DNA from: Euryodendron excelsum | Lineage: Eukaryota > Streptophyta > Magnoliopsida > Ericales > Pentaphylacaceae | NCBI GenBank assembly: GCA_033060915.1 | Contig: CM065383.1 | Span: 16,007,001-16,071,000, forward strand | Direction of reading: 5' to 3' | DNA length: 64,000 bases | In this document: positions 47,995 through 60,333 of the stretch, in pieces | How the letters are laid out: each line of letters begins with the position of its first letter | Position numbering within the stretch: position 1 is the stretch's first letter | Program-made: the position numbers and the translations under genes | The notes under the pieces: generated by a model | Told to the model about the DNA's origin: nothing | The model's database searches: none | The model's input: the letters and a program-made list of their open reading frames with translations, nothing else

Positions 47995-50173
47995 TGTCAC
48001 GCCTGCTCCTAATCAAGCGTCATTAACGCCGTCTTAAGATGAACGTTGCACAGGTCACCTACTTATAAGGAAAACCTCCACATAATCCCAAAGATAGATA
48101 TCTTATAGGAATACATAACATCATATTAAATAGACACAACCCATCTCATAATTCTCTAACATATATCATTAAGAGAACTCTTAATCCACACTTACGAATA
48201 TTTACAAAATCACAAAATAAACCAAACTCCAACAAGACTTTAACGCAATGTACAACAATGTACATGATTAATAACTCAACAAAAGAGCTTCTCGAAGCTG
48301 TCCAACTCAACACCAACAATGGATTGGACATCTCTCATTTTCTTACAAAACAATCTATGTGGGTGTGAGCTATATATTAACGTGCTCACAAGATAATCAA
48401 ATTCATAAAGAAGGAATGATAAACATCCACTGAATTAAGCATCAATAGATAATACACCAACAATAATAAAAACAATGCCTCTTGTGATGCAATATATGAT
48501 ACACTACATACGTGCGTGCTATTTTGATAACATTGGCCCAATATATCGATGACTTGTTATCAAGGATGTCCCACATCGATACCCTTTAGGTTAGCCCCAC
48601 ATCGACACCCTTTAGGTTAGCCCCACATCAACTAAACCTTAGGTTAGTCCCACATCGACTAAACCTCCTCCGTGCAATGTAAGATATGCACACAAAATGT
48701 ATTGTATGTAAATGTCGTCGCATAATCTAACAATCACCACCATTGTAGACAATAAAACATTCAATGCATTATGAATAAGATCATCTTATATTCCCACCTG
48801 ATACTTGTCTTATACATACCATCGAGTCACTCCTTTGGTTGAGCCGGAGTGTTTTGATCCACTTTTAAACCTACCAAACACCACCACATCAAACTTGATG
48901 AAATAGATGTTATAATTTATAACTAATGCATGACTATAGCTTGTACACCTTAAACATGTAATTTAGAACACCAATAATGCATTAGAACTCAACAGGATGT
49001 TAAACCCTTCTCCAATGCAATTTAATGTCAACTTTAAACTACAATTTCTCATAAGCTACAAGGAGTTAAAGTACCAAATTTATATCACTAGAAATATATA
49101 TAAATCTACTTTCCGACACTTCAAACGGTGCATCAATCCGAGTTTTCTAGAGAAAGTTATGGTCATTTCACTAAAGAGTGTTAAAGCTGTCAGAAAGAGT
49201 TCGCTGGGGCAAGAAGGTAGCGAGACTTACTGGATAAATAAGTTTGCTGGAGCGAGAAGGTAGCGAGACTTACTGGATAAGTTCGCTGGGGCGAGAAGCC
49301 AGTGAAACCTTAGCGAGATCTGCTAGACATGGCTCGAATTGGCTTCCTAACCCAAGGTTTCTCCACTCCAATCCACCACAACACTTCACATAAGCTCACC
49401 AAAGACTCCAAAATGCAATACCAAGCTAGAAGTAAGATTAAAGACAACCAATAACATATTCACCAAGATGAATCAAGGCCTCCACCATGAAAGCCGTCAC
49501 CCTCTTTTCTCCTCCATCACTTCAATTCTCACTTTCATGGCATAAATTGATATGTTAAGATACACAATTAACAAATATGCAATGAAACAAACATAAATAT
49601 AAGATCTCTCACCTTCAACAATGAAATCACAAGCTTCCCCTTCAAATTTCTCCTCTTCTCTTCTTTCCTCTTATTTTTCTCTCTTTTCTCTCATTTTCTT
49701 TCTTGCCAAATAATTTTACTATACAAGCTCTCTTTTCTCTCTCCTCCCCTTGTCTTGAAGACAATTATAGATACAAAATATATCTATCATTCCACATGTC
49801 ACACACACACACACACTTGCTATCAACATTAGTGAAACACGCACCTCTCACACATGAAGCATACACCTAGGTGTCTTAGGGTTAAACCCCTACCTAGCAT
49901 CTCCTTGCTTCCTTAATCCATCTCTCATCCATATGATTAACATAATTAATCACACTTATGATAATTTATCATGATTAACAAAAGTTAAGCATGAAGATTA
50001 ATTAAACTAATTAATCATGAATTAAGCTCACTAATCATGCTTAAAAACATGATAATCCCCCAAATGCAAGCCCTCATTAAACCATGCTAAACAAGCGTCT
50101 TGATTAAGGATAATCATGCATCATAAACATGCTATTAAGTTAAGCATGATGCTAACCAAGTTAGGATTTCACA
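47995..50173. mobile_element. Solo LTR C (2.2 kb), TSD CTATA/CTGTA
   Basis: The insert starts TGTCACGCC and ends GGATTTCACA. The flanks are CTATA (47990-47994) and CTGTA (50174-50178), four of five matching. Removing it rejoins the minisatellite phrase GAGGCT..TATGCCCAATCTAC. It has no ORF. Inside are a short tandem array of CCACATCGACACCCTTTAGG type (48565-48665) and a repeated GCGAGACTTACTGGATAA phrase (49219-49290). The family is not assigned; the TGTCAC start suits a gypsy LTR. Confidence 0.75.
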
Positions 50174-50221
50174 CTGTATGCCCAATCTACAAACTCACGC
50201 AACAAAAAGTCCTAACCATGA

Positions 50222-53200
50222 TGTTGTGCCCAGATTTTTTGCGCCCGAGGAATACTCACACAAGCGAGAAAAATGCTGTACTCTCTCGTTAGAACTCACC
50301 CTCCTAGAAAAATGAGTGCGACTAGGTTTGAATTGAAAATAAATTTGAATAAAGGGTTTTTAGAAAAGATTCGGAGTCGCTACCTAATTTGATTAAGGTG
50401 AGTTAGGTCACCTAAAAACTAAGAATAATCCGAAGACTACACTTAGGGTTTTGGAAAACGATTTGAAAATATCTCTTCAAGAGAGGATTTTTTTAGGAAA
50501 ACAGGTTGTTTGGCAACCTTTGAAAAATAATTAAACCCTTATTGGAAAATAACTCCTTTTTGGTCTTTGAAATCAGTGATTCTAGGTTCGGAGGTTGGTT
50601 ATGTGTAGGGAAGACGCACTAAGCCATCACCCTACCCCGCCCTTTTGGTACCTACATGTCAATCTACCCTAGATTCACCTATGAGAGTCTTTAACTAACT
50701 ATTGGCCAATCCTATCCACTTTGAAAAACAATGCTTGAAAAGAAACTAACATGATGCATGATATGCAAGTGCAAATTAAGAGAATTGAAAAATAGATTTG
50801 AAAAGAGATTGATTTGAAATTGATTTGATTTGAAAATAGATTTGAAGAGATGGAATTGAAATTGGAAAGTTTGAAAATTTGAAAATAGATATTTTGAAAT
50901 TGGAATTTTGAAAATAGATTGGAATTTAGGATTTGAAACTGTGGAGACTGCACCCATGAGGGTGGAATTGAAAGCTTGAAAAGTGTTGTGACCGCACCTA
51001 TGGAGGTTGCCTACGTATCTCTTTGGGGGAATCAAGTCAGTCGTAGTTCGGACCAAAGTCCGATTGAAAATGGAAGAGTTGATTTGAAAGAAGGAATTGA
51101 AATGGAAATTGAAAGTAGAAGATTGAGATATTGAACTTTAAATGGAGGATTGAAAATTGAAATTTGGAATTTTGGAATTGAAAAGATTGAATTTTGATTT
51201 GAAAAGATCGAACTTGGAATAGAAAGATTTAGACTTATTTTGAAAAGACGAAGGTTTAGGAAACCTACAGTTAAGAAATAGAAGAGACTTAGGAAAGATT
51301 TGACTCGGCTTGGAAGATTTAGAAACTTAGGAAGAATTGGATTTAGGAAATGTTCAAATTAGGAAAGTTCCAAATTAGAAAAGCTTTGAATTAGGAAAGT
51401 TTCATTTTTGGAAAGTTTCAAATTAAGAAAATTTCGACTTAGGGAAGTTTTGAAAATTGGAGAGTTTTGAAAGTAGGAAGGGTTCGAATTAGGAAAGTTT
51501 CAAAATAGGAAAATGTTGTTTTAGGAAAGGTTTTGAAATTAGAAAGGTTTTCAATTTAGGAAATATTTGAATTAAGAAAGTTTCAACTTAAGAAAGTTTT
51601 GAGTTTAGAAAAGTTTTAGATTTGAAAAGATTTTGAAGTTTTAGAAAGTTTAGAATTTGAAAAGATTTAGGTTTAGAAAGATTTAACTTAAGAAAGTTTT
51701 AAATTTGGAAAGATTTGAAATTTAGAAAGTTTAAGATTTAGAAAGTTTTAGAGTTTTAGAAAATCTTAAGATAAGGAAAGGTTTGAAAACTTAGGTTTGA
51801 AAAGTTAAAATTTGAAAAGATGGTAGAATTAGGAAAGGGTTGGATTAGGGAAGATTTGGAAACTTAGTGTTTAAGGAAAGATTTGAAAGTTTTAGGAAAT
51901 TTAAGATTTAAGAAAGTGAAAGTTTGGGAAGGATTTGAATTAGGAAAGAGTTGGATTAGGAAGTGATTGGATTTGGTTTCTAAAACAAGAGATTGGATTT
52001 TGTTTCTAAAAAGAGATGTTTTAATTTTGTTTCCAAAAACGGAGGATTGGATCTAGTTTCCTAAACGGGGAGATTGGATTTGGTTTCCTAAAGGGAAGAT
52101 TGGATTTGGTAAGGATTTGGAAAGGAAGGTTTCTAGAAACCCTAGATTTGGAAAACTATAGTTTGGACGTAGAAAATAGGTTTTGGAAACATGTATAGTT
52201 TAGATGTGAAAACAAAAGGTTTTGGAAACCTAGGTTTGGGGCAAAGTTTGAAAATCATGTTTTTGGGAAGAAAATGAGGGTTTTCTAATTGTGAGTTCTA
52301 GGGCTTGACTTGGGCTCTAAGAAAAGAGTTTTTGGAAAGCACGTTTTTTAAAACAAAGGTTTTGGAAGGAAATCCTAAAGAAGAATTTCTAGAGGGAAGA
52401 TTTCGGAAAGAGAGTTTTTGAAAACGAAGATTTTTAGAAGAGAATCCTAGGGAGGAGTTTTTGAAAAGTGTGTTTTTGGAAATAAGTTTTTTTTTTAAGG
52501 AAATCCTAGAAGGGATTTTTGAAAAGAAAGATTTTGGGAAGAGAGTTTTTAGAAAGATTTTTAGGGAGCGTTTTTAGAAAGTGAATTTTGAGGAGAGAGA
52601 GTTTTGGAAAGGAATTGAAAAAGGGAGTTTTGAAAAATAGATTTTTGGAAAGAGTTTTTGAAAACAACTTTGGAAAAAAGAGTTTTAGGAAAGCGTGTTA
52701 GAAAAGAGATTTTTAGGAAGAGATTTTTGAAAAGAGAGCTTTTTGGAAAGTATAAAAACGTCTCACTTTCCTAAAGCGATTCTAACCATAAGAAGGCTAG
52801 AACCACTTTAAGAAAGTGGTTTTGAAAATAACAAAGGTTGAAAATATAGACCATGTTGGTCACTTTAAATGTAACACTTTCCTAAAGTAACTCTAGTCAT
52901 GGAAAGGCTAGAATCACCCTAGGATTGTGGTTTTGAAAACAAGTTTTTGAAAAAGAGATTTTTATGCAATTTTCAAAACAAGTTTGAAAACGATTTTGAA
53001 AACAACTTTGAAAACGATTTTTGGAAAGATACAAGATCACGATATGCACAATGCAATTTTGGGGTCGTGAACATACAAGGCTAAGGCTTCACCACATAAT
53101 CAAGGGGGCCGGACCCACATGGTCTCTGGTTAAACTAGAAGAAAACCTCCGACACGGTGACTCTCCAATAGCCCAATCCTACACATGGACCGGGAATCCC

Positions 53201-54476
53201 CTTGTTTCAAGCATGCAAAGAAAGGGGGGGAAAGAGATGGGGGATTAAAATAGAGAAAACCCAAGTGGGTTTGAGAGAGAAGAGAGAGGGGGGAAGTGCG
53301 AAAATTTAAATGGAGAATCTACCTTGTATCTTGTTTATTTTGCGCGCCTTGCTTTCTTCGGTCTTCGGTCTTCGTCTTGATCTTCATCTTCAATCTTCAA
53401 GAGTTGTCTTCAAACTTCAGATTGCAGCTCCTCAAGTCTTCCAAGGAGGATTGAAGGCTAGTGTATAAGTGTATGAGGGTGTGTATGAGTGTATAGAAGG
53501 CTAGGGTTTAGTGTATGGTGGCTAGGGCTTGGAAAACCTAGGGAGGCTAGGGTTTAGGGGGTGCTCGAGCTCTGTATATCGAATTATATGATTTTTAGGT
53601 TAAGTTTGCGGACCCTTTAAACGCTGGAGAAGGCTTTGTATTTATAGAGGTTGGACAACATTGGCGCATGTTGCAGTGGCGTCATGCCAAACTTTACACT
53701 GGCGCCACTAGGAGTGGCGCTAGGCTAATTTTTGGCTTTGCGCCACTACTAGTGGCGCCAGCTATTTAGGAAATATTTAAGGTCGGCAAGCAACGTATCT
53801 TTGACTAGATTTGGGCGCCTGTATTAATGACTGCCATGCAATCTTTAGCCTAACTTCACTAGGAGTAACTCCGAAAAGTCCGGGAATGATCCAGAAGGTC
53901 GGAAAGGAGCAGGAACACTTAAAATAGTGTCCTGGAGGTATTTGACTTGAAAAGTGAGGATAAGATGTGTCGGAAAGGCTGACCGGGCCTTTAGGGGCAA
54001 AACGGTCAACTAGACCGGGAAACTGCCAGGACAAACCCGGACTGTCCTGGAAGAGGACTCAGGATCTGGAAACATTATTCAGAATGTTCTCAAAGGTTGC
54101 CGGTTTGATTCCTAGAGCCGGCGTGGTCGGAAAAGGAGACCGGCCCACTAGGGGTAAAATGGTCATTTCGTACCAGGTTGGCCGGACCTGACTCGGAATG
54201 ATCCGAAAAGGTAAAAGGAGGTTGAGAACACTATAAAAAGTAGTCTCAGGAGGTTACTGGTTTGATACCCAAAGCCGGTGTGGTTCTTGGGACGTTCGAA
54301 TGCCCAGGGACAATACGGTCATTTAGCTTCAAGTGGGCCCTATGGGCCCAAGAAGCGATTGATGGACTAAATTCAAGTTAAAAAGGCTGGCTTAAAGTCT
54401 AAATATGCATGTGATGTGTGAAAGTGAGCTTGGTCAGCTCGGAGATTGCCGAGCGGGCAAAAATAGGGTGCTTACA
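50222..54476 (+). mobile_element. Solo LTR B, same giant-LTR family (4.3 kb), TSD CATGA
   Basis: It starts TGTTGTGC and ends GTGCTTACA, with CATGA on both sides (50217-50221 and 54477-54481). It aligns with LTR A through the start (GATTTTTTGCGCCCGA), the GAGTGCGACTAGGTTTGAAT region, the purine-rich stretch (about 50800-52720), the TATA/inverted-repeat block and the end (GGGCAAAAAT). It lacks most of the segment that LTR A has at about 40680-41360. There is no ORF of note. Confidence 0.9.
53639..53761 (+). promoter_or_regulatory. TATA box and inverted-repeat cluster in solo LTR B
   Basis: TATTTATAG at 53639-53647 is followed by GCGCCACTAGGAGTGGCGC and GCGCCACTACTAGTGGCGC, two perfect 8-bp inverted repeats with 3-nt loops, each extendable. 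They occupy the same positions relative to the TATA box as the cluster in LTR A. Confidence 0.6.
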
Positions 54477-54776
54477 CATGACAACTTACCGACTAGAGTA
54501 TCCACACTTATTATCTGCACTTGCATTTTTACTGACTACCTACACTTGCCAAATTTCGAAATAGGCCAAATAAGAGTTTGTTAATTTGTTGGTTTATTCG
54601 CTAATAAGAGTTCGTTTACTCTTAAAAGGCAACAAAATCTATAGATTAAAGCAAAAACTACAACAACGGAGGCAGAAAGGGATTTTTCATTCATAAAAGT
54701 TAGATTACAAAAGACAGAGCAGTATTACATCATGAAAATCACTACAAGCGTAAAAGAAGAAGACTACTGCAAAAAT

Positions 54777-56940
54777 CTACTTGGCCACGTGAGCCTTCAA
54801 TTGAGCAACAGTCTTAGACTAGGGGTCGTCCTTCTCTGCCCCCTCATTGTCTTGTCCTTGCTCTTCGATAGTGCCTAAAAGATGGCATCATCTTCGACCA
54901 CTGGCTTAATTGCGGATAGGTCCAGATTGGGATGAGCCTTAGTAACCAAACGTTTGGCTTCTTTGAAGCCATCCATATAAATCCGGGCAAAAGCAGTCTG
55001 GCGCTTTGCCCCATTCATGTACTCCTATTCAGCCTTCTTCTTAGCAGCCTCCAACCGAGCAGGGAATGTTGCAATCTAATCATGGGCAACCGTCAGGGTA
55101 GCCTTCTCAGCTGCCAATTTTTTTCCAGCAGACTTCCTTTTGGGCCTTCTCCTTCTCGAAGTCAGCCCTCAGCTTTGCTTGATCACTCTGAAGGGACTGC
55201 ACTCTGCTCGCAGCTTCCTTCACCTTTGCCAGAGTTGTATTCAACTCAGCCTGGAGTTGGTCAGAAGTCCTCTTCTCCTCCACGAAAGCCTTCTCAAAGT
55301 CCACTGATCTGCCGCTAAGGACCATTACTCTGGTAGCAGCCTGAAAAGGAAACCACACGATCAGAAAAGGTTAATAGCCTAAAAAGGAAGCAACACAACC
55401 AGAGAAGGTTAAAACGCCAAGCACAAATAAACACTCCCAGACCTTCAGTAGGTCCTAGAAGATTTCCTTCCCTAACATTGGTGAGGCCAGGGCGAACAAC
55501 TTGATGGTGTCCGGAAAGGAAATGATGTTTTTCAACTTTCTCGTCGCCTCGCTGGCACTCTAAAAAATTAAGGGGGGAAAGACTAGCACATGCCCTAAAG
55601 GCCAAACAGCTGCTGGGGGTACCTCAGTAGTGACTGTGGCGGATGCTGTGGGAGGTGGAGGTAAAGTCTTCTCAGCAGGAGGAGGAACGCCAACCAACTG
55701 AGGAGTATTATTCTCAAGGACTATCGCTTTCCCCTTACTCTCCTCTACAGGCGGCTAGGTAGGGACCTTGTGACCATATGCCAACTTGAACCACTTAGCC
55801 GAAGCAGGAGGGTCGACTTCTGTGATCAGCTTGGTCTTCTTTAGAAAATTTCTGTTTAGTGTCATCTCCTCCTCCTCGTCCTCAGGCAATTCAACCCCTT
55901 GATCTATAAAAAACACGAGGCATGGATGTCAGAACACGACAGGCTACAGTTAAACAAAAAACACAAAGTACTAACTCCTTGTGCGTTCTGCCCTTAGAGT
56001 GTAATCTGTAGGCTCAGGGCCCAACAGGAATATACCCAGATTTTTGACATTTACCAAGGCACAGGCGTCGGTAACGCCAAGCTTGATAGCTTGGTCCACC
56101 CTCTTCTTCAGTATCTCACTTAGAGTGGGGGCAGCATGGGCTAAAAGCAAGCAACCTAAGTTAGTACTCTATAGGCCTAAGAACCTAAAGACAAAAGAGA
56201 AAAATACCAGGGTTGAAGAGCGTACCCTTCCTAGAAGGTCTCCCCCACTCCCAAGAAACCCAAACGAACGTCTCATTCACTAGCTCTCAAGGCTGACTCT
56301 CTCAGCCATCACTGTAAATGAAGGAAAACTTATCTTTCCACTTTTTGTGGGAAGAGGGCAGCCCCTTTACCAAAACGATGCCCTTGCTCCTAGCAGAGAA
56401 GTACCACTATCCTTTTTCAAGCTCTGACATCTTATAGTAGTGCAAATATTCATCAACAGTGAGGTTGTCCTTGCCACCACTACTTGCCTGCCACAGCACG
56501 GCATATGCCACCAAAATCATCCAAGCATTGGGCATGAGTTGACCCAGAACCAACCCCACAGCACCCATAATCTCTCTAATAGGAGCAGGGATGGGGAATC
56601 TAAGGCCATTAACTAGAGCGGCCTCATACACACAGATTTTCCTTGAACGGACAGAGTAAGCCTACTCCCCCCTCTTCAAAATCCTATAGCGCAGCGAAGG
56701 GGGCATCTGGTACTCCTTCCAAATCCTCTTTTCCGTCATCATAGAGGACACTCCCTTTGCCGCAAAGTTGAACTCCCTCACTCCCTGCACCATTACTGTC
56801 TTGGCTCCAAGGGCCACTCTCCCTCCAGAAGCCTGAAAAGGATCCATTAATGAACTATCAGGGGCCTCGGGCCTAACCCTAACTAGATCTTGAGAAGGGG
56901 TGTTCTCAAAATTTGATGATTGCACCTCTCTCTCGTCCAT
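54777..56940 (-). pseudogene. Antisense ORF of the Tat element (putative gypsy-type transposon domain)
   Basis: It runs opposite to gag-pol, between integrase and the 3' LTR. From its N-terminus: MDEREVQSSNF (about 56940), then the conserved region at 56640-56280 with YEAALVNGLRFPIPAPI, LVLGQLMPNAWMILVAYAVLW, LTVDEYLHYYKM and VLVKGLPSSHKKW. This resembles the Pfam family named putative gypsy type transposon (Transposase_28). An acidic/Pro-rich linker follows (about 55900-55620), then a coiled coil (55358-55107, FVEEKRTSDQLQAELNTTLA), with an end at LKAHVAK-stop (54777). Introns probably separate the parts. It is broken by TAG/TGA stops, two of which replace Trp. Antisense genes at this place are known in Grande-type Tat elements; function is unknown. 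Confidence 0.75.
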
Positions 56941-57363
56941 GGTTCCTATCAGATATCCCTTCTTCCTAGGCTTGACTTCTACCCCAACCAATTCTCAAAC
57001 CCACCTAAGCGACTTAAAGATAGCTCACAAACTTTTCGACGAGTGACTCTTACAGCAAAGAAACTTACCAAGCAACGCAAGAAATCTTTCGGCGCAGTTG
57101 CAAATTGACATGGCAAAAAGCAACAAAGTAGAAAATCTGGAAAGTCATATGGAATCTCCAAGTATGGCACATGCAAAGTGAAACCCAAAGGGTATAACCA
57201 CCCAGGCTAAAAGCCTTCTTTTCAAAATTAACGGCTCAGAATGGCTCATCGACCCGTAGATCCGACTACTGGCAGTTTACAAGTCACGTCATATTTTGGA
57301 AACCAATGAGCATGCACCACGTGGCGAAACGTCAGTCAACACATTTATTCATTGCCAGCCTTA

Positions 57364-59482
57364 TGTTGGTCCAAAAGGCAACCCAATAGGGGGGTGAATT
57401 GGATTTTTTTAAAGATTTATAACAATTAAGATTAATTAAAATTAATCTAAGCAATGTAATAGTGATCCAACTATATGTGATGCAATGCAATCAGTAGAAA
57501 TAAAGAAAATAGAGTACTAGAAGGGAGACATAGATTTACCGAGGTTCAACCACAAATCATGGTCTACGTCCTTACCCCAAGATTTCCTTGAAGTCTTCTT
57601 CCACTATGTAATCACCTATTACAAGATGGGCTACTGATTGACAAAGTGCTCAGCTCACTATACAAAGAACTCCTCACCGAGCTCTTCAATCTCTAAGTGG
57701 TTTTGTCCAAGCTCCACTCAAACTTCGAAGAGTTTTGCTTTCACAAGAGAACTCTCAAACTCTCAATTACAAGTGTATATGAATATACAAGTAACAAACA
57801 AACTCTCTAGCAAGAGTAAATTTTACAATCTAAGCTCATAAGAATAAAACAGGAAGAATGTTCTGGAATATTAGGTTGATCAGTGATTCTTGTCTTTAGT
57901 TGTTTCTTCCTCTTGATTCTTGGTTATAAATGCAGTTGGAGGCTAGTATATAAACCCTTGCATTGATTCCATTCGTTGGAGGTAGTTGGGATTCATAAAT
58001 GCACGTCAAGCCCGTTATAACGTTAGGAAAACTAGCCGTTATATCCAAGGAGTCGGCTCCAGGTTTGTGGAGTCAACACTTTCTGTTTCTGCATTTCCCA
58101 GATGTTGTTCACTAACTTCATGAATCCGCTCTTCATATCAATAAGGCGACTTCTTGTTCATTCTGTCTTCACATCTTTGGCTTCTGCTGTCATGAGGCGA
58201 CTCTTTATTTTTAGGAGTCCGCTCTTTGTTCATTTGATCTTCAACCTTTTTCTTCTGTTGTCATGAGGCGACTCTTCGTCCTCATGTGTCTGCTCATTGA
58301 TCATTTCATGTTCAAGCCTTTGCGTCTGTCTCCATGAGGCGACTCTTTATTTCAATGAGTCCACTCTTTGTCTATTTGGTCTCAAGACTGTTTGCTTCTG
58401 TGATCAAGAGGCGACTCTTCATTGTACATGAGTCCGCTCATTTATCATTTCGTCTTCAGGCATTTTGCTTCTGTAACCATGAGGTGACTCCTCATTTCAA
58501 TGAGTCCACTCATTGCCCAGATATCTGTATTCTATCTTCCAATAATTCAGATCATCTTAGCAAGGGTATAAGATCTTCAAGGAGTATTTCTTTAGGGTAT
58601 GATGATCAATCAAATCTCTTTAATTCATCAGAGTTAACTTCTATTCAACTTGGATTGAATCAATCATTGGATATTGATCTTCTCTTGACTCTCAAACTGT
58701 CAGAGCTTCATTAGATCAATGTTTGATCTTTTCTTCTTCATTTGCAAAGCTTCTTCTTTCATAATAGAACATCTTCGTCAATGTCAAGCTTCTTCAATTG
58801 TGTAGAGCTTCACAATGCTTGATTTTTGATTTTCTCTCTTTGCTAGCAATTCTTCATTCTTCATTAAAATCACTTCATTGAGACCATTGCAGACATGATG
58901 AAGTCTCTTCATACATCTAGTCTTTATAGATCTTTTTCATCTTAGAAGAATTCTTCATTTGGATTTCATGTAGAGATCAGACAATCATTGTGAGCCATCT
59001 TCTCAGCAACTTCAATCACATTGTCTTGAATTGATCTCTATATACTATATGAAATCATCTCTTGAGCATTTTCAATCTCTTCAACAATCAATTCTTCTTC
59101 AACTAATCTTTACACTTTTTTAACTAATCTTTGCATATTCTGATGAAGTCTTCAGTCTATCTTGCAAATCAATCTTCATCGAAACTATGCATACTTGATA
59201 GAAACTTTGTTTGAACACCTTCAATCTCTTCGAATGTAAGACATTTGTTTGAAGTAGAGATAGGCGTCAATCCTCTGTTTGGTTTATTGTATAGCTCTTG
59301 GAATTTATTTCTTGATCTTGAATTTATTGTGCATTCTCTTTGACATGCATTAGACTTAAGATTAAACTTTTAAGTCTAAATTATGAACTTTATTAATCTG
59401 CACACTAAGTAGATTCATTAGTAAAATAACACAAGATTTAGTTATCATCAAAATCAACATGAGAATTAACTTTGAGTCAATA
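57364..59482. mobile_element. Solo LTR D (2.1 kb), TSD CCTTA
   Basis: The insert starts TGTTGGTCC and ends GTCAATA, apparently CAACA with a C to T change. CCTTA lies on both sides (57359-57363 and 59483-59487). The start, followed by GGGGGGGTGAATTGG-like sequence, resembles a common plant copia-type LTR opening, but the family is not proven. It is noncoding. Confidence 0.8.
58130..58520. repeat. Minisatellite, about 71-bp period, inside solo LTR D
   Basis: Six units marked by CATGAGGCGACTCTT (near 58141, 58191, 58262, 58333, 58405 and 58478) alternate with GAGTCCGCTCATTGATC-type phrases. The ORF at 58334 is a by-product of this repeat. Confidence 0.85.
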
Positions 59483-59555
59483 CCTTAGTCATAAATGCGC
59501 TTACGGCGTCATAAATGCATTCCACCTTTACGAAGAGACACTCGCCTTTCTAGAA

Positions 59556-59664
59556 ATTCCCTTGACCACACTTGGGGTACTCAGAAGAATTGGGGGCAAC
59601 TGATGAGAACCGATCAAGAATTCACCTAACCACGCTTGGGGTACTAAGAGGAATTGAGGGCAAC
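59556..59664 (+). repeat. Duplicated polypurine tract / 3' LTR junction of the Tat element
   Basis: AGAAGAATTGGGGGCAACTG (about 59583) leading into TGATGAGAACCGATCAAGAA is repeated 68 bp later as AGAGGAATTGAGGGCAACTA leading into TAATGGAAACCGATTAGGAC. Both are preceded by CTTGGGGTACT. The second copy is the true 3' LTR start because it continues into the LTR. The first is a stub of PPT plus about 20 bp of LTR. Confidence 0.8.
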
Positions 59665-60328
59665 TAATGGAAACCGATTAGGACTCTCTGCAATGGGCTG
59701 ACCGACGCTTGTATTGAGGACATGTCGAGCAAGAAGACAATGGAGATCAACCTTGAAGCTCTAGCTGACTCGAGCATGACCAAGCAGACCATGCCCAGCA
59801 CGATCGAGTAAATCAAGCCTGAGCAGACCTTGTGGGATGGTGCCAATCATTTCCCCCACCTATCACGACAGTGGAGGCTATCACTGATAACGTAATCATG
59901 ATAACGTGCTCCTAACTCTTGGACTTCGCATGTAGTAGGAGGTAGTTACCTCCCCCGCTCTAACACACTCTTAAGGGAGCGTCACGTGTGGGGTTGGACA
60001 ACTACTCCCCCCCACAATCTTGTTATCAATCTAGCCCTCCAATGCCACGCTGCCACGTAGAGAGACAACTATCTCTCATTATCTCCATGCATGCAAAGCT
60101 CTCTCAGGACTACCGCAACACCTACCAATATAAAAGGAAAAGCTCATCTTCTCTAATAAGATACGCAAACATAAACCCTAACTAAAATTCTGTTAAAATA
60201 TCTTCAGAAAACTAATTTTGTCATCGGAGGGTCCTTGAAAGGCACCATACTGGTATCCCTTACCCTTTCATCTCTTCTTAGTTCACCGCCGACCTGAAGA
60301 CCGACCTTACAAGTTTATTGCATTACCA
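59665..60328 (+). repeat. 3' LTR of the Tat element
   Basis: 664 bp starting TAATGG (TGATAG in the 5' LTR) and ending GCATTACCA. It aligns with both halves of the 5' LTR, including GACTCGAGCA, GGTAGTTACCTCCCCCG and TATAAAAGGAAAA. It shows the outer LTR without solo LTR A. Confidence 0.9.
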
Positions 60329-60333
60329 GCAAT

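Larger units (their letters stand above)
36586..60328 (+). mobile_element. Tat-lineage Ty3/gypsy retrotransposon, decayed, with four nested solo LTRs
   Basis: The outer LTRs (36586-37021 plus 41543-41796; and 59665-60328) align along their length. The flanking 5 bp are GTAAT (36581-36585) and GCAAT (60329-60333), one C/T change apart. Removing four nested insertions and their duplications leaves about 10.65 kb. The order is LTR, primer-binding site, gag, protease, reverse transcriptase, RNase H, second RNase H, integrase, 3' UTR minisatellite, antisense ORF, polypurine tract, LTR. The second RNase H, 3' UTR minisatellite and antisense ORF together point to the Tat group (Retand, Grande, Ogre relatives). 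All coding regions carry many stops, so the copy is old and inactive. Confidence 0.9.
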
